A stretch of 64,000 nucleotides of DNA from Adiantum capillus-veneris (GCA_014529385.2 CM043942.1:25486469-25550468); one strand, 5' to 3'; shown: positions 45,992-58,257, counted from the first letter of the stretch. A program made the numbers and translations. The notes: generated from the letters alone by a model not told the origin.

Positions 45992-46256
45992 AAAAAAAAA
46001 CATGGACATCTTTTTTACAATTTAGACTGAGAAGGGACTCGACATGGTTGAAGGAACTGCATCAACTCCAACGTCTCATGTGGGGGGACATAAAGTAACC
46101 CTAAATTTTTATTTATTTTTTTAAATTTCTAAGTATCCTTTTCACTCTCAAAAGCTCTCCTAACCATATACATGGTCAAAAAACCAATTTCTTTGACCAA
46201 AATCTGCATTTCTTAGCAGTACCCTTTATTCTACCTCTTCTCTCTTCTCTCTCACC

Positions 46257-46527
46257 TTCTCCCCCTCCCTCCAAGCTTTCCATAGTTGCAACACATAAGG
46301 AAGCTTTCCATAGCTGCACCACTTGTCTCCCCCTTTCATCCACACCATCCCTTTGAACTACTTCTTCTCCCCTTGCTCCCCATTGAACCACTTCTCCCCC
46401 TCCCTCCAAGCTTTCCATAGTTGCAATACAAATGGAAGATTTCCATAGCTGCACCATTTATCTCCCCCTTTCATCCACACCATCCATTTGAGCTACTACT
46501 TCTCCCCTTGTTCCCCATTCAAGCACT
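46257..46527 (+). repeat. 135-bp tandem duplication, pyrimidine-rich
   Basis: Units start at about 46257 and 46392, both beginning TTCTCCCCCTCCCTCC. Each contains a smaller internal repeat of 'aagctttccatagttgca' type. It lies directly before the putative start at 46602 and could belong to a pyrimidine-rich leader. Confidence 0.8.
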
Positions 46528-46601
46528 TCTTCTCCTTACTTCATTTTTGAAGCAACAAGCCTCTCTCCTAACACCAAAACTCTTCTTCTTTTGGTGCTAC
46601 C

Positions 46602-47896
46602 ATGTCAACCCCATCTACTTCAAGGAAGCCAAAGGATGAGGTAAAGGCGGTTTGCTTGCATAACACTAGGTATTCTGATGGGGAATGTGTGCTGCAAGTG
46701 TTTTCTAAAGGATCTTCGGTCTTCATACAACCCGTAGCTATCAGGCCTCATCGAGTTTGAAACCGTGGCAACCTTGACGAACATTGGAAGGGGAGACTTC
46801 TTGGTTTCAAGAACCATAGAGTCAATGGAACTGTGGCCATTGTTCAATACGTGTACTCTTGGCATTCCATACACTTGAGAAATGGAAGCTCAAGAGATTT
46901 ACCAATAAATTGTAAGTCGTAAAATATAGTTGGTTGCGGATTCTAAATGCTTGTTTTTTTTTTCCTTGATAGTTTTTGGTCTTGTCATAGATATATTCCC
47001 ATCCGACTTTGTTGAGGAACAACCAATCAAGAGTCTCACAAGAACCTTCAACACTCTTCATGCCAACATTGCTGTTATGATGCTTCCCAACTCGCCACCT
47101 TCGATTCTATTGCAATGCATAATCTTATTCTACTCACACACGCATGTTGTGCTGGCCTCAAAGGATGGATATAGTAAGATCATTGTTGTTGGTAAACCTT
47201 TATTACTGAGCCTAGAATGGCCATAATCTGATGCGTGGTCACTCTTCTCAGTGAAGGAGAAGATGCTTTTCGATATTTGCTCCTCATTAAAATTTGGAAA
47301 TGCTTCCAGATCAGTAGGGCTCAATTGGTGCTACCCCATACATGTTTTTGTACACTTGTTCAAGACATTGCCATTTAGTGTCACACCTACTATGTTTTGT
47401 AGCAAGAATGTTATGTATGAAGCACTAAAACTGGTATTTGGAGATAACTGGGGAATGGTTAAGGGAGTGCACCAAGGAGATAAATACAAGTGTAAGGTGG
47501 GGGCTTCAGGTATCGGGATATAATATTTGAAAGTGCACACTACTTTGTACCTACATTTTCACTATGAGCACTAGACGTGTAAGAGTGGAAAGTGGATACC
47601 CTTACAATCTAGTATTGCTGATTTTGTGACATTTGTCAAATGGTGTTTATGAGATTGTGCAAGTTAGTGAACACTACACTCTCACCAACATATGAGAACA
47701 CTTGATTATCTTGGGCTACGAAGATATCAAAGATGCTTACTTTCATCTCAATCGGCAAAAGGTCAGTTCAATTTTTATGTTGTCTACATAGATCAATTGT
47801 TAGTGCATTTTTGTTGTTTTAGATTGGTAGGCGGATGGATGCATCCATGAAAGTGCAAGAGGAGTGGAGGGTTGGCAGCGTGCTGTCTTTAAGTTG
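46602..47896 (+). CDS. Possible spliced gene of unknown function
   Basis: After a CT-rich stretch, ACCATGTC at 46602 opens 52 codons (MSTPSTSRKPKDEVKAVCLH...) up to a TGA at 46758-46760. Further open stretches with possible splice borders follow: 46961-47225 (after a T-rich tract and 'ttgatag'); 47251-47523 (EKMLFDICSSLKFGNASRSV, MVKGVHQGDKYKCKV); and pieces ending near 47760 (before gt) and 47824-47896 (after 'tag'). I do not recognise any domain and cannot build a consistent exon chain. It may be a decayed gene or unrelated chance ORFs. Confidence 0.2.
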
Positions 47897-48111
47897 ACGT
47901 GATAGATCAATTTAACCGGCTCTAATGCCACAGTGTAAAGCATTCAATTTAATGGAAATTCAAATTTTTTTTGTCGTTATTGTATCACCGTCATTGATTA
48001 AGTTTTTTAGATTTTGTTTGGGTGTTTGTATGCACCCATGTGTGTTTGTATGTACATCAAAGAGATTTGGGATAGTATCTTTTTCTGCAGCGGGCCGCGA
48101 GGTGGGCGGGG

Positions 48112-48127
48112 AGGTGTGTATATAAAG
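48112..48127 (+). promoter_or_regulatory. TATA box before the 48224 gene
   Basis: GTGTATATAAAGAGGA, a strong TATA form, about 100 bases before the ATG at 48224. The GA tract would lie in the 5' leader. Inferred from sequence only. Confidence 0.5.
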
Positions 48128-48157
48128 AGGAGGGGGCTTCTTATTTTTCTGTCAATG

Positions 48158-48160
<3 letters not shown>

Positions 48161-48218
<58 letters not shown>
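48161..48218 (+). repeat. (GA)n tract in the putative 5' leader
   Basis: Fifty-eight bases of GA dinucleotide between the TATA box and the ATG at 48224. GA-rich leaders are common in plant genes. Confidence 0.95.
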
Positions 48219-48221
<3 letters not shown>

Positions 48222-48223
48222 CC

Positions 48224-49100
48224 ATGGCAGCACATGCTAGTACATCCTCCTCCCATGAAGTAGCAGCATTGAGAGAGACACACACACCCCTTTCACGGCT
48301 CCTTCTTTTCCTAGAGGACACCAAATATGTTGGATGCAATGATCTTCATGGCTTCTTCACTCACACAGTGGATTTACAAAAAAACATGCAACTCCACGAC
48401 ACTTTTCACGACATCATAGAGTATATTCATGTGCATATACTCAAGTATGTTGTGAGCTTTGAAGACAACGCCATGTTGTGGTTGCCATGTGATCTGCTTC
48501 CCTACATCCACAAGGACGACACTGCATTTTCAAAGAGACTAGTCTTCTTTGAGGCAAAAAGAGGTGAACCACTTCTGCCAAGTGACAAAGGAAGTTGCAG
48601 ACTCCTTCAAGAAGCACAAAATTGGACAATATTTCTTGTACAACATTACCACTCTCTTCTTCCTTGTCAATGAGGAGCCCTTCTTGGAGGAGATGGAGAT
48701 CCCGCATCTAACAGTGGGTGGGGTGCTTTCAGATCGTAAAGATACCAAGCCTGCCCCTATAGACGTCCAAAATGAGCGAAGACTGCAAGCCGTTGAATAT
48801 CCCCAAGGCTTGGAAGGGGAAGTTGCAGTGAGAGAGCAGATTGTTGGCAGCTTCGAGGTGCTCGACCCCAAGAGCCGTGACCCCGTTGCAATCTCGAAGT
48901 GGAGATTAGCCATTTAAGCATCATAATTATAGAATATAAAGAGTATTTATTCTTACACGATCTGGAAAAGGCTTTTGGTGTCCGGCTATATGAGTGTCTT
49001 AGCCTCATATGCACCAAGATGGAGTTCCCCCTTGATCCTAGACCAGAAGCTACAGATGACAAACTACTTCCATTGGGGGACTCTATTGCTGACACAATTG
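48224..49100 (+). pseudogene. Unrecognised host-type protein gene, frameshifted and cut by copia 3
   Basis: The ATG in CCCCATGGC opens MAAHASTSSSHEVAALRETH, then a non-repetitive, protein-like sequence (LLLFLEDTKYVGCNDLHGFF, MLWLPCDLLPYIHKDDTAF). One frameshift near 48555 leads to EVNHFCQVTKEVADSFKKHK, FLVNEEPFLEEMEIPHLTVG and VGSFEVLDPKSRDPVAIS. A second near 48893 leads to VEISHLSIIIIEYKEYLFLH, YECLSLICTKMEFPLDPRP and DSIADTI, where copia 3 begins at 49101. About 290 codons in total. It has no transposon motif, signal peptide or membrane segment that I can see. I do not recognise the family. The two shifts could be mutations or assembly errors. Confidence 0.45.
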
Positions 49101-49291
49101 TGTTAGGTTTAATGGCCATGTGGCTGACCGCCCATCACTAACTACTACTGTATTGGGCCTTAGTGCATAAGATAGAGAAGAAAGAAAGTGGGCACACAGG
49201 CTCTCCCCCTCCAACCTGTGTATGTGGCTATGGTGGTGTGTGTGTGTGATTCATCTTCCTCTTCCGCTGTGCTCTCGGCTCCTCTCCTTCA
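49101..49291 (+). repeat. 5' LTR of copia 3
   Basis: A 191-bp LTR beginning TGTTAGG; the end at CTTCA is set by the PBS-like sequence that follows. It lacks about 60 bp (CTAACCCTAAGTG... region) present in the 3' LTR. Confidence 0.8.
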
Positions 49292-49293
49292 TC

Positions 49294-49307
49294 TGCTATC
49301 AGAGCGG
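49294..49307 (+). other. Primer-binding-site relic, copia 3
   Basis: TGCTATCAGAGCGG, one base off the usual TGGTATCAGAGC. Confidence 0.65.
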
Positions 49308-50650
49308 TTTCATTCCCGAAATCGCTTTCGTGCACGTGCACTTTCAAGAGTGCAAATAGGGTTTCGACTTCGGCATCGAGAAATTCAACATTCCTAAAGT
49401 TTTACCCCCCTTTTGGAGCCATTCATGCCATTAGAAACCTCTTTCGAGCCACGGTTCAGGAGATGAATTTTTTAGCCCTCCTTTGGTAGTTTGTGCTATA
49501 GAGCATCCATAGCCAATTACAGGTACCATTGTTGCAGGCTAAAAGCACTCTTTGGTGGTACAAAAAGGAATGTCCTTGACAACACCTTTGACAAACCTTT
49601 GAGCTACAATTTTTACATGTCACATGAAAAACTACCTATCATACTATATATCAGTGGATAGATATTCAAAAGGAGAATCTAAAAACACAAGGTTCGAAAA
49701 GTTTTGACCTAAACTATTTTTTTTTTACCAGTTCCCACTTTTTCATTGGTAGAAGTAAAATAGGTCCTTTTTTTGTACCACCAAATCACGCTTGCACCCT
49801 GCAGTCTCTTCCATCTACAAGAGCCCACGGCTCATTGGGGAGTGTGTAGCCTCTTTCAGAGTGGCCTCATATACACATATAGAGTGGGAGTTTGACAGCC
49901 TTGTGTTCTTTGACTACAGATACAGATACAGATATACAGGTACAGGTACATAGAGTGGCTTGGCTAGCTTTCTCTGTGCTTCTCGGCCTCAATTTTGGCT
50001 TTGGCTACAACATCGCATCGACTCACAGGATATAGGTTTCAGTGCTTGCAATATACTGGTTCCAATGCGAGCAATTTTTATGCGTACATGCATATGTTGG
50101 CAGTTTGACAGTGTCTGAGCTCTTTTGAGAGCAATTTGACTCCCCACAAGGATATTTCTTTGCATAAACATGCTTTTGGCACCTATTTGAGCATCATGAC
50201 AAACTTGTACATCTTTGTGGATACTGCCATTGTACGCTTTTTTATGGAGCCATCTTTTGGCTAGTAGGGCAATCTCGACCATTTTTGAGACTTGGCTATA
50301 CGTTTTGCTGGATAACCTACATTGTTGAGGGATGATAGCATGAGGTTTTTGTTGAGCTGGGGTATTCTCAAATGTGGAGATACCTTCGCTGATATAGGTA
50401 GCTGGAGCATCTCTCATGAGGCCTCGCCATAGGATATATATAGAATGGTATAGGTGCTTTTGACGCCGAATTGGTAGTCGATGGTCAGTTTGATAGTTTA
50501 TGCACCTCATATGGTCTCTATACAGTGTGATTTGGAGAGGCATTGCCATCTTTTATGCTTTGTGAGTGACATACTTAGTCATTTTGTCTCATATTTTGGT
50601 TGACATAGTCTGAAATACAAAGGAGACTGCCAAAATTTTCCCGGAATCTT
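49308..50650 (+). other. Long leader of copia 3
   Basis: About 1.3 kb between the PBS and gag without coding motifs. It includes a short (ACAGAT/ACAGGT)n run near 49915-49950. The 186-aa minus-strand frame at 49989-50549 shows no motif and is probably chance. Confidence 0.5.
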
Positions 50651-50668
50651 TTGGTCGTTTTATCACCA

Positions 50669-51528
50669 TGTCTACTAGCAAAGACCGTTGACATTTATGA
50701 CATAAAGAAGTTTGACGGCACTAATTTTCAGCTTTGGAAGAACCAAATGCATGATGTGATTGTCCAAAAGAAGCAAAAGCTGCCTATTGCCTATGCGGCT
50801 AGAACTGAAGATATGCACATGACTCATTCAATGGGAGGAGCTTGATGAGCTATGCAGGTCTACGATTAGACTGCACCTTGGTGAGACGGTGTAATTTTTT
50901 AGTGTTAGAATGCGAGACTTCTCATGCTTTATGGCATAAATTATGCGACACTTATGAAAAGGATACGCCAAGCAATAAGATTTTTTTGATGCGAAAACTT
51001 TTCAACCTTTGTATGAAGGAGTCAGCTAGTGTTGCCAGCCATATCAATGATTTTGATTCTCTTTTTGCCCAGATTTGTACACAACGCATGACCATTGATG
51101 ATGAGATGAAAGCAATCTTTTTTATTTGTTCATTGCCATCCCCTTGGGATATCTTTTGCACAACTATTAGTAACTCTACTCCTAATGGTACGCTAAAGTA
51201 CGATGATGTTACTAGTGTGCTTTTGTCAAAGGAGATGCGTCAAAATACCATGACTAGCTCACATCATGGCGAAGCTCATTATGTGCAAAGGGATGATAAG
51301 CAACGTAAGGGCCGTTCTTCGCATCGTGAATCCAAGAAAGAGGGCAATAGAGATGCATCAAAGGGTAGATCAAAGTCTCGTGGTTTCCGCAATGTTCAAT
51401 GCTATTATTGTGATAAGTTTAGTCACATAAAGAAGGATTGTTATGCTTGGAAGCATGACAAAAAGAAGGACAAAAGTAAAATCAAACATTGTGATGATAA
51501 AGAGGAGAAACCAGGAGAAACCAAATAG
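50669..51528 (+). pseudogene. gag of copia 3
   Basis: An ATG at about 50669 (MSTSK) is followed by a frameshift into VDIYDIKKFDGTNFQLWKNQ, the copia gag opening. The second frame, 50842-51528, has DTPSNKIFLMRKLFNL, a Lys/Arg-rich stretch and the CCHC knuckle CYYCDKFSHIKKDC near 51400. A frameshift near 51525 separates it from the protease. Confidence 0.85.
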
Positions 51529-52700
51529 ATTGTTTAAGATTGAAAAATTGCACATAGTTCAGGATAATAGTGATGCGCAAGACATTAATATGTTGACTGA
51601 AAATAATGATGTCTTTTATGATGCACATGAAACTCTAGCTTTGCAGAGCTCTATGCTAGCTAAACTCCTTGTTAGTGGTGAAGTATCCCATAGATGGATT
51701 CTTGATTCGGGTGCTTCGTTGCATGTCACACCTCATAGGAATTGGTTTACTACATATGAGGAAACCATTGGCTCTGTTACACTTGGTGACATTTACTCTT
51801 GTGACATTGTTGGCGTAGGTGATATTGCCATGGTTATGGCAAATGAGGGGAAGTTTATCATCCATATTGTGCGTCATGTTCTAACCTTGACACGCAATAT
51901 GATTTTGGTTGGACGTCTTGATGACGAGTTACAAAGTCACTTTTCATCAACAGTCTTGGCGTGTTGTGAAGGGTCATCTTATTATAGCCCATGGTTCTAA
52001 AGTTGGTTCACTTTATCCTCTTTATGTATTTGATAAAAATAGTGTTCTTTCTGTAACCGAATTGCCAACCGTTGCTTTGTGGCATAGCCAATTAGGACAT
52101 ATGTCAAAGAAGGGAATGGAGACACTCGCTTGTTTGGGCTACTTACCATCTTTGTCATTTTTTTATTTTCCTTTTGTGAACATTGTCAATATAGAAACCA
52201 AACACGGACACATCGTACACATTCTTTTGACAAAGCAAGAAAACCCTTAGAGCTTGTGCACAATGATTTATGTGGGCCTATGCCTTCTAAATCCCATGAT
52301 GGTGCGTCCTATTATGTTACATTCATTGGCAATGCAACATGGCATGTTTGGGTCTACTCCATGAAGTCTAAAGATGAGAAATTTTCTTGCTTCAAGAAGT
52401 TATTATCTAGCGTTGAAACTTAGTCTGAACATAAAGCTTTGCGCTTAGACAATGGTGGAGAATATGTCTCCAGAGAGTTTACAAACTTTTGTTCAAGTAG
52501 GGAAATTAAGCATGAGTTTACAGCTCCTTATACCCCTGCACAAAATGGTATTTCGGAATGAATGAATAGGACCATCCAAGAGCGGATTATGTCTATGCTA
52601 TCACAGGCTAATTTACCGCAAGCGTTTTGGGCCGAAGCATTATACAGAGTCGTGTACTTGATCATTAAATAACCACATGCTTCATTACAGTTTCGTGTAC
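51529..52700 (+). pseudogene. Protease and integrase of copia 3
   Basis: Protease: WILDSGASLHVTPHRNWF (about 51696-51750). Integrase pieces: WHSQLGHMSKKGME, then CEHC in a shifted frame; ELVHNDLCGPM, with the catalytic Asp expected in the HND position; RLDNGGEYVSREF after a TAG near 52420; and TPAQNGISE followed by TGA at about 52559-52561. Four or more breaks. Confidence 0.85.
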
Positions 52701-54640
52701 CTTTGGAGTTATGGTCATGACATATTTGTCTTATGCAAAACTTTGCACATTTGGGTGTGAAGCTTATGCACATGTACCCAAGGAGTTGCGTGCTAAGCTA
52801 GATCCTAAGTCTAACAATGCATCTTCATGGGCTATGGTGTAGATAGTCAATGCGGCTATCATTTATGGGATCCGAAAACACGATCAATGATCCGTAGCAG
52901 TGATGTTGTCTTTAATGAGACTAAGATGCATAGACATCCAGTGAAAGAGGTTGAATTCTGGAAAGTGACGTCTTCCAATGTATCACCTCCTATCTAGACA
53001 GCTCTTGAGACACTTACTACACAGTCTAGTACGATTTTTGATCAGCCACGCGCGCGAAGATCTCAAAGAGTCTCACATCTTCTAGAATGTTTTGTTTCAT
53101 GCGTGGATTTTGTTTTACTGACAGATAGTGGTGAGCCTTCTTGTTACAAAGAGGCTATGATAGCCAATGATAAGGTTTAGTGGGAACATTCTATGAAGAG
53201 GGAGATGTCCAGTATTGCAAAGAAAAAGCATGAGAACTTGTTCCATTGCAAAAAGGTAGGAAAGAATTACCTTGTAAATGGGTTTACAAGAAGAAGATTG
53301 ACAATTACAAATCTCGTTTAGTGGCCAGCGGTTTCAAGCAAGAATATGGTGTCGATTTCTAGGAAATATTTTCTCCAGTGGTCAAGATGACCACACTGAG
53401 AATGTTGCTTGCTTTGGTTGCCACTAAAGATATGGAGCTTCATCAAATGGATGTCATTACAACTTTCTTACATGGTGATCTCGAGGAAGAGATTTATATG
53501 CACCAACCTGAAGGGTTTGTGCTAAAGGGCAAGGAACATTTAGTATGTACGATTCTAAAAAGTCTCTGTGGCTTGAAGCAATCATCCAAACAATGGTATC
53601 AAAAGTTTGATGCATTTATGCATTCCCTAGGCTATAAGTGCAGTAATGAGGATCCATGTCTTTACGTTAAAAGACAACCCAATGACAACTTATTATGATT
53701 ATCCTTTATATAGATGACATGCTTATTGCTGGTCATTCTAAGAAGGACATTGCTGACTTGAAAACCAAGTTGAAAGTCAATTCGACATGAAAGATTTGGG
53801 TGAAGCCAATCACATTTTGGATATGCGCATTACTCGTGACCGTAAGAAGAGGTTGTTGTACCTTTCTCAAAAAGAATATGTGCACAAGGTTCTTGATCAT
53901 TTCAACATGCAGAAGGGGAAGGCTTTGAGTACTCCATTGCCTACAAATTTGAAAGTTAGCAAGAACAATTGTCCCAAATTTGCTAAGGAAAAAGGTACAA
54001 TCACTAAGGTTCCTTATGCTTCAGCTTGTGGTAGTCTCATGTATGCCATGGTGGCTACAAGACCTAATGTTGCACATGCAGTGGGAGTTGTCAGCGGATT
54101 TATCTCTAGCCCTGATAAAAAGCGTTGGGATGCTATCAAGTCGATTATCAGATACTTGAATGGCACTATAGATATACATTTATGCTATGGTCGTGGAGAT
54201 TCATCCATTTAGGTATTTGTAGACAATGATTATGTAGGCTGTGTTGACAATCATAAATCAATATAGGTTTGATTTACACATTTGCTAGTTCTGCTATTTC
54301 TTGGAGATTGGTTCTTCAAGACTGTACATCCATTTCTACCATAGAGGCAAAGTGTGCTGCATTGAGTGAGGCATGCAAAGAAGCTATTTGGCTTGCTCGC
54401 CTAGTGAAAGATCTTGGATTGGAGCAGTGTACACCAGCTCTTCATTGTGATAGTCAGAGTGCTATTGCCTTGGCTAACAATCCAGTGTTTCATTCCAAAA
54501 CGAAACACATTAATGTGCGTTATCACTTAATTTGTCAATTCATGGAAACAAGAGCCTTGATTTAGTGAAGATTCCTACGTCAGAGAACACAGTGGATGCA
54601 CTCACTAAAAGTCTCTCCAACCATCAATTTCAGCACTATC
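52701..54640 (+). pseudogene. Reverse transcriptase and RNase H of copia 3
   Basis: RT: MDVITTFLHGDLEEEIYMHQ, CGLKQSSKQWYQKFD and YIDD at 53707-53718, split from the upstream frame by a stop at about 53696-53698. Then MKDLGEANHILDMRI and GSLMYAMVATRPNVAHAVG. RNase H: SAISWRLVLQDCTSISTIEA, DSQSAIALANNPVFHSKTKH and a frameshifted tail near 54560-54640. Heavily decayed. Confidence 0.85.
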
Positions 54641-54718
54641 GTTAGTTGATGGGCATTGGGTGAAGAGTGGTTCTCTTCCATTCTTATGGTCTCCCACATT
54701 GGCCATCAAGTGCAAGAA

Positions 54719-54902
54719 TGTTAGGTTTAATGGCCATGTGGCCAACCGCCCATCACTAACTGCTACTAACCCTAAGTGTACAGCTATACACTTGTGTGAG
54801 CCACTAACACTAAGTACAATGTGTATTGTGTCTTAGTGCATAAGATAGAGAAGAAAGAAAGGGGGCACACAGTGTGTGACGGATCTCCCCCTCCAACCTG
54901 TG
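54719..54902 (+). repeat. 3' LTR of copia 3 (truncated)
   Basis: Begins TGTTAGGTTTAATGG as in the 5' LTR. It includes about 60 bp lost from the 5' LTR and ends prematurely at ...CCAACCTGTGTG, where GA-rich sequence starts. Roughly the last 70 bp are missing. Confidence 0.82.
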
Positions 54903-55017
54903 TGATAGTAGAGATAGACAGAAAGAGTGATAGAGATTGAGATAAACAAAGAGAGGGAAAGAGAAAGAGAGGGGGGGAAAGAGATAGGGAAAGAGAGAGT
55001 GATAGATAGATAGATAG
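54903..55017 (+). repeat. GA/GATA-rich tract at the 3' end of LINE copy A
   Basis: Imperfect purine repeat ending in (GATA)n at about 55000-55017. On the minus strand, (TCTA)n follows the LINE sequence ...AATAAAAT, i.e. it is the microsatellite tail of the LINE. Confidence 0.85.
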
Positions 55018-56250
55018 ATTTTATTATCGTTGTTGGAGGTCAAATATGACCTATGGAACCAAAGTTACATGTGATGTAGTATGTGTATGGCTGATGAGTG
55101 AATCTTGATGCTCCAAAATTGTGGTGATGAGAGTTGCAATGGAGAGCCCACACTGTGGTTGGGAGAGGAAAGTGTGTAGGTCTAAGGTATGGTTGAGAAT
55201 GTGAGAGAAGCAAGTTCAGATGTGACAAAAAGTTGAGCACTCTATAGTAGTGTGTGGTACTCAAACTCTCGAACTTGCATGAACATAATGTGCACAATCG
55301 ATTTGACTCTTCTCCATTGCCCCAACGTCCTATCTTGCATCAAAGAAAATGGGAGCTAAGTCGAATGGCTGCGATAGTGCATATCATCGACAAGGGGATA
55401 GGCTCAAGCATGTAAGTGTGAGTAGAGTATAGGCTCTTTCAGCAAAGAACATGGTTTTGTAGTTGAGGGCAATATGGTTGGTGAAGCGTGACCCACCGGA
55501 TTTCTCCCAAGCTGTAATACATTGGTGTTGTAGAAAAGGATCATTCACTTGGGAGTCAATTGAAGCATCATGTAGCAAGTGTAATGCATCCCATCTCCCA
55601 AACCACTTCTTTATGTCTTACATCCATCCCATGCTCAAGATCTTCTTTTATGCGTCTTTTGAACTTTTTTGCTTGCTTCCCATGCAATTGTAGGAAGTCG
55701 ATCTAAGGGGTTTCGACACATCTTTATCATGTACTCCACAACCCTTTCCATGCCCATGACCTCAATTGAAAGAGATCCCGACTCAAGAAGTAGGAGCATA
55801 TATGGTGTTTGTGTCTTAACTTGGAGAAATTTTGTAAGAAAACACTTTTGGACATTCTCAAACTCTTTCCAAGTAGATTTTGAGATGCTCCCACCCCACA
55901 TTTCAACTCCATAACGAAGAACCGGTGTCACCAATGCATCAAAAAGATACTTCTTGAGAACCTAGCACTTGATGTTTCCCGCGTTACACATGTTCTCAAA
56001 TGCATAATATGCTCATAGAACATTCATGCCACTTGTGATTGGGCGGAACCTCAAGGCCAAGGTACTTAAAGCTCTCAACAACTTCAAGTGTCTCATTGTT
56101 TTACACAATGCATGGCTTCTCCTTAAGGTTGGTTTTCACAAGCACAACCTTTGTTTTGGATTCATTCACAATCAGCCCACTATGCAAGCAGAAGTTCTCA
56201 AGGACAACCATAAGCTTGTGTGCATCTTCTAAAGTGTGTTCTAGAAGCAC
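55018..56250 (-). pseudogene. LINE copy A: RT end, C-terminal region and 3' UTR
   Basis: Minus-strand frames match copy B: HTLEDAHKLMVVLENFCLHS, the thumb/C-terminal region (VTPVLRYGVEMWGGSISKST, FLTKFLQVKTQTPYMLL), and near the end a Cys-rich CTLCSCKFESLSTTHYY. The last corresponds to a copy B motif CTLC-x7-HTLLEC typical of LINE ORF2 tails; here the second half is disrupted. Stops and indels throughout. Confidence 0.85.
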
Positions 56251-58257
56251 GGGGGTTGCATGTATGGTCAAGAAAGGATTGGAATATTTTGTATCAATTG
56301 TAACAGATGACAAGTACAAACATTATGTATGGTTGAAAATTATGACACCAAAAAGAGCACCCATTTTTGTAGCCGGTTGCTACATTCCTCATCATGATTC
56401 CCCCTTTTATGCTTGCATAGATAGAGATCAACCATTTTTTGATTTAGAAGAGGATATTGCTTATTTAAAAGGTGAAGGTGGTGTTATTGTATTTGGGGAT
56501 ATGAATGCTCGCACAAAAACATTGAAACATGACACTCAACAATTTGATATGCCACACATTTCAAGGGAGTTGGAGGAAGTTCACTTGTGTGATTGTTCTT
56601 CAATGGATGAGAAAGATCCATGTCACTATGGAAAGATACTTTTACACATGTGTAATAGCACGGGTATACTCATTGCCAATGGTGTATCTTTGTGGAGTGG
56701 AGCCAATGGATTTACATGTAGGAGACATAATAGGGACAGTGTGATTGACTATATGCTACTCTCCAAAGCCATCATGTATCACATAAAGAGTTTTATGTTT
56801 GGCCAATGGAGCTCGAAATCCGACCATCGCACCTTGTGTATTGGCCTTTCATGTGAAGAAGCAACTAAGCATGATAATCTTAGCCAAAGGAAAGAGAAAT
56901 CAACACAATGTATGGATCTCAAACGGGCACCAATGTACATTGAAATGGTTGAGAAAAAATTATGGATGACAAAGCTTCAATATGATGCACCATTGGAAAC
57001 TAAATGGGAAGCCTTCAAGAAAGTTATTTGTTCTTGTGCCAAATAATGCTTTGCCATAAAGCATCTCCATGGTATCAAGAAAGATAGATCACGCAAAAGG
57101 TGGTTTGATAAAGATTGTCAAGATGCTCAAAAGTCCTTGATGAATCTTGATTCAACTATGGACAAACAACTATCAAATTCATTTACATACATACAAGGCA
57201 TTGATTCAAAAGAAGAGAAGAAGATGGGAAGTAAAGCAACAACTTTTTCAAGTTTAAGAAAAGGCACATGCATGTGGAAGATTTTGGAGAAACTTGAGGG
57301 ACAAGCAGGTTGAGAATTTTGGTAACTTGAGTCCTGTGGATATGTACACACATTGTAGGCAATTATATGCATGTGGAAGATTTTGGAGAAACTTGAGGGA
57401 CAAGCGGGTTGAGAATTTTGGTAACTTGAGTCCTGTGGATATGTACACACATTGTAGGCAATTATATGAGCAAGCAAATGCTGAAAAAATGCCATTTTAT
57501 GGTTCACTCCCATGTATGCTCTCTTCTTCTACTATTGAGAATGTATGCGGTTGGCTTGAAAAGTTGGCCACTCGCAAAGCGAGAGATCTTCAAGGTATCA
57601 AGCCGGAGATAATCAAATGGACGAGAGATTTTACCCATGAGTGGATGTGTGATATGTTCAACCATGCACTTCAACATGGTATGCCTTATGAGTACTAATT
57701 GGGTTAAGCCTTTGCATAAAGGAGGGGATGCAAAGAATGTAAACAACTACCGAACTATAATGATTGTGTCTCTTATGGAAAAGTTGTTTGGGTAAATAAT
57801 GGAGATGAAATTGAGTGATTGAGCTGAAGAGAATGACAACCGTGTAAAGGGACAAGCGGGTTCTTGTCAATGCCATAGCACCATTGATCATCTTTTCACT
57901 CTTCATGTTCTCATGGAGGAAAGTCGGTTGAAAGGCAAGCGATTGTATTGTTGTTTTGTGGAAAGCCTTTGATATGATTCCACGTAACAATTTGTGGAGA
58001 AAGATGGAAAAACTCCAAGCGCCAAGTGAGTTTATGCTTGCGGTTTCTCGAATCTATGAGAAGGTGATTTATCAATTGCACATGGGAAGAGAAATTTCAG
58101 AAATTTTCGTAAGCACTACTGGGGTTAAACAAGGATGTCTATTGTCACCAACTCTCTTTGGTCTATGCATCGATCAATTGGAACAAATGCTACTTGAATT
58201 TATTCAAGAAGAAGGCATTGAAGAGGTCACTAATTGCAATGGGGTAATCATGCTTTT
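56251..58257 (+). pseudogene. LINE copy A: inverted endonuclease and RT block
   Basis: The plus-strand frame 56260-57046 contains the apurinic-type endonuclease: VAGCYIPHHDSPFYACIDRD, VIVFGDMNARTKTL, DSVIDYMLLS and the SDHRTL motif. The RT part follows after a frameshift, a 99-bp in-frame tandem duplication (57268-57465) and several stops: RKARDLQGIKPEIIKW, VKQGCLLSPTLFGLCIDQLE. It ends just before where YADD should be. The orientation is opposite to both flanking blocks. Confidence 0.88.

Larger units (their letters stand above)
49101..54902 (+). mobile_element. Copia family 3 (decayed, 3' LTR truncated)
   Basis: A plus-strand copia element. The 5' LTR is 49101-49291 and the 3' LTR starts at 54719; both begin with TGTTAGGTTTAATGGCCATG. 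It has a PBS-like site at 49294-49307. Gag, protease, integrase, RT and RNase H are recognisable in order but carry many stops and frameshifts. The 3' LTR stops matching its partner at about 54902, where a GA-rich tract and the tail of LINE copy A begin. The right target duplication therefore cannot be checked. It is inserted in the unrecognised gene at 48224. Confidence 0.9.

Noticed and set aside
49989-50549. 186-aa minus-strand ORF in the copia 3 leader
   Set aside because: No domain or start context is visible, and it lies antisense within a transposon leader. It is most likely chance, although its length is notable.
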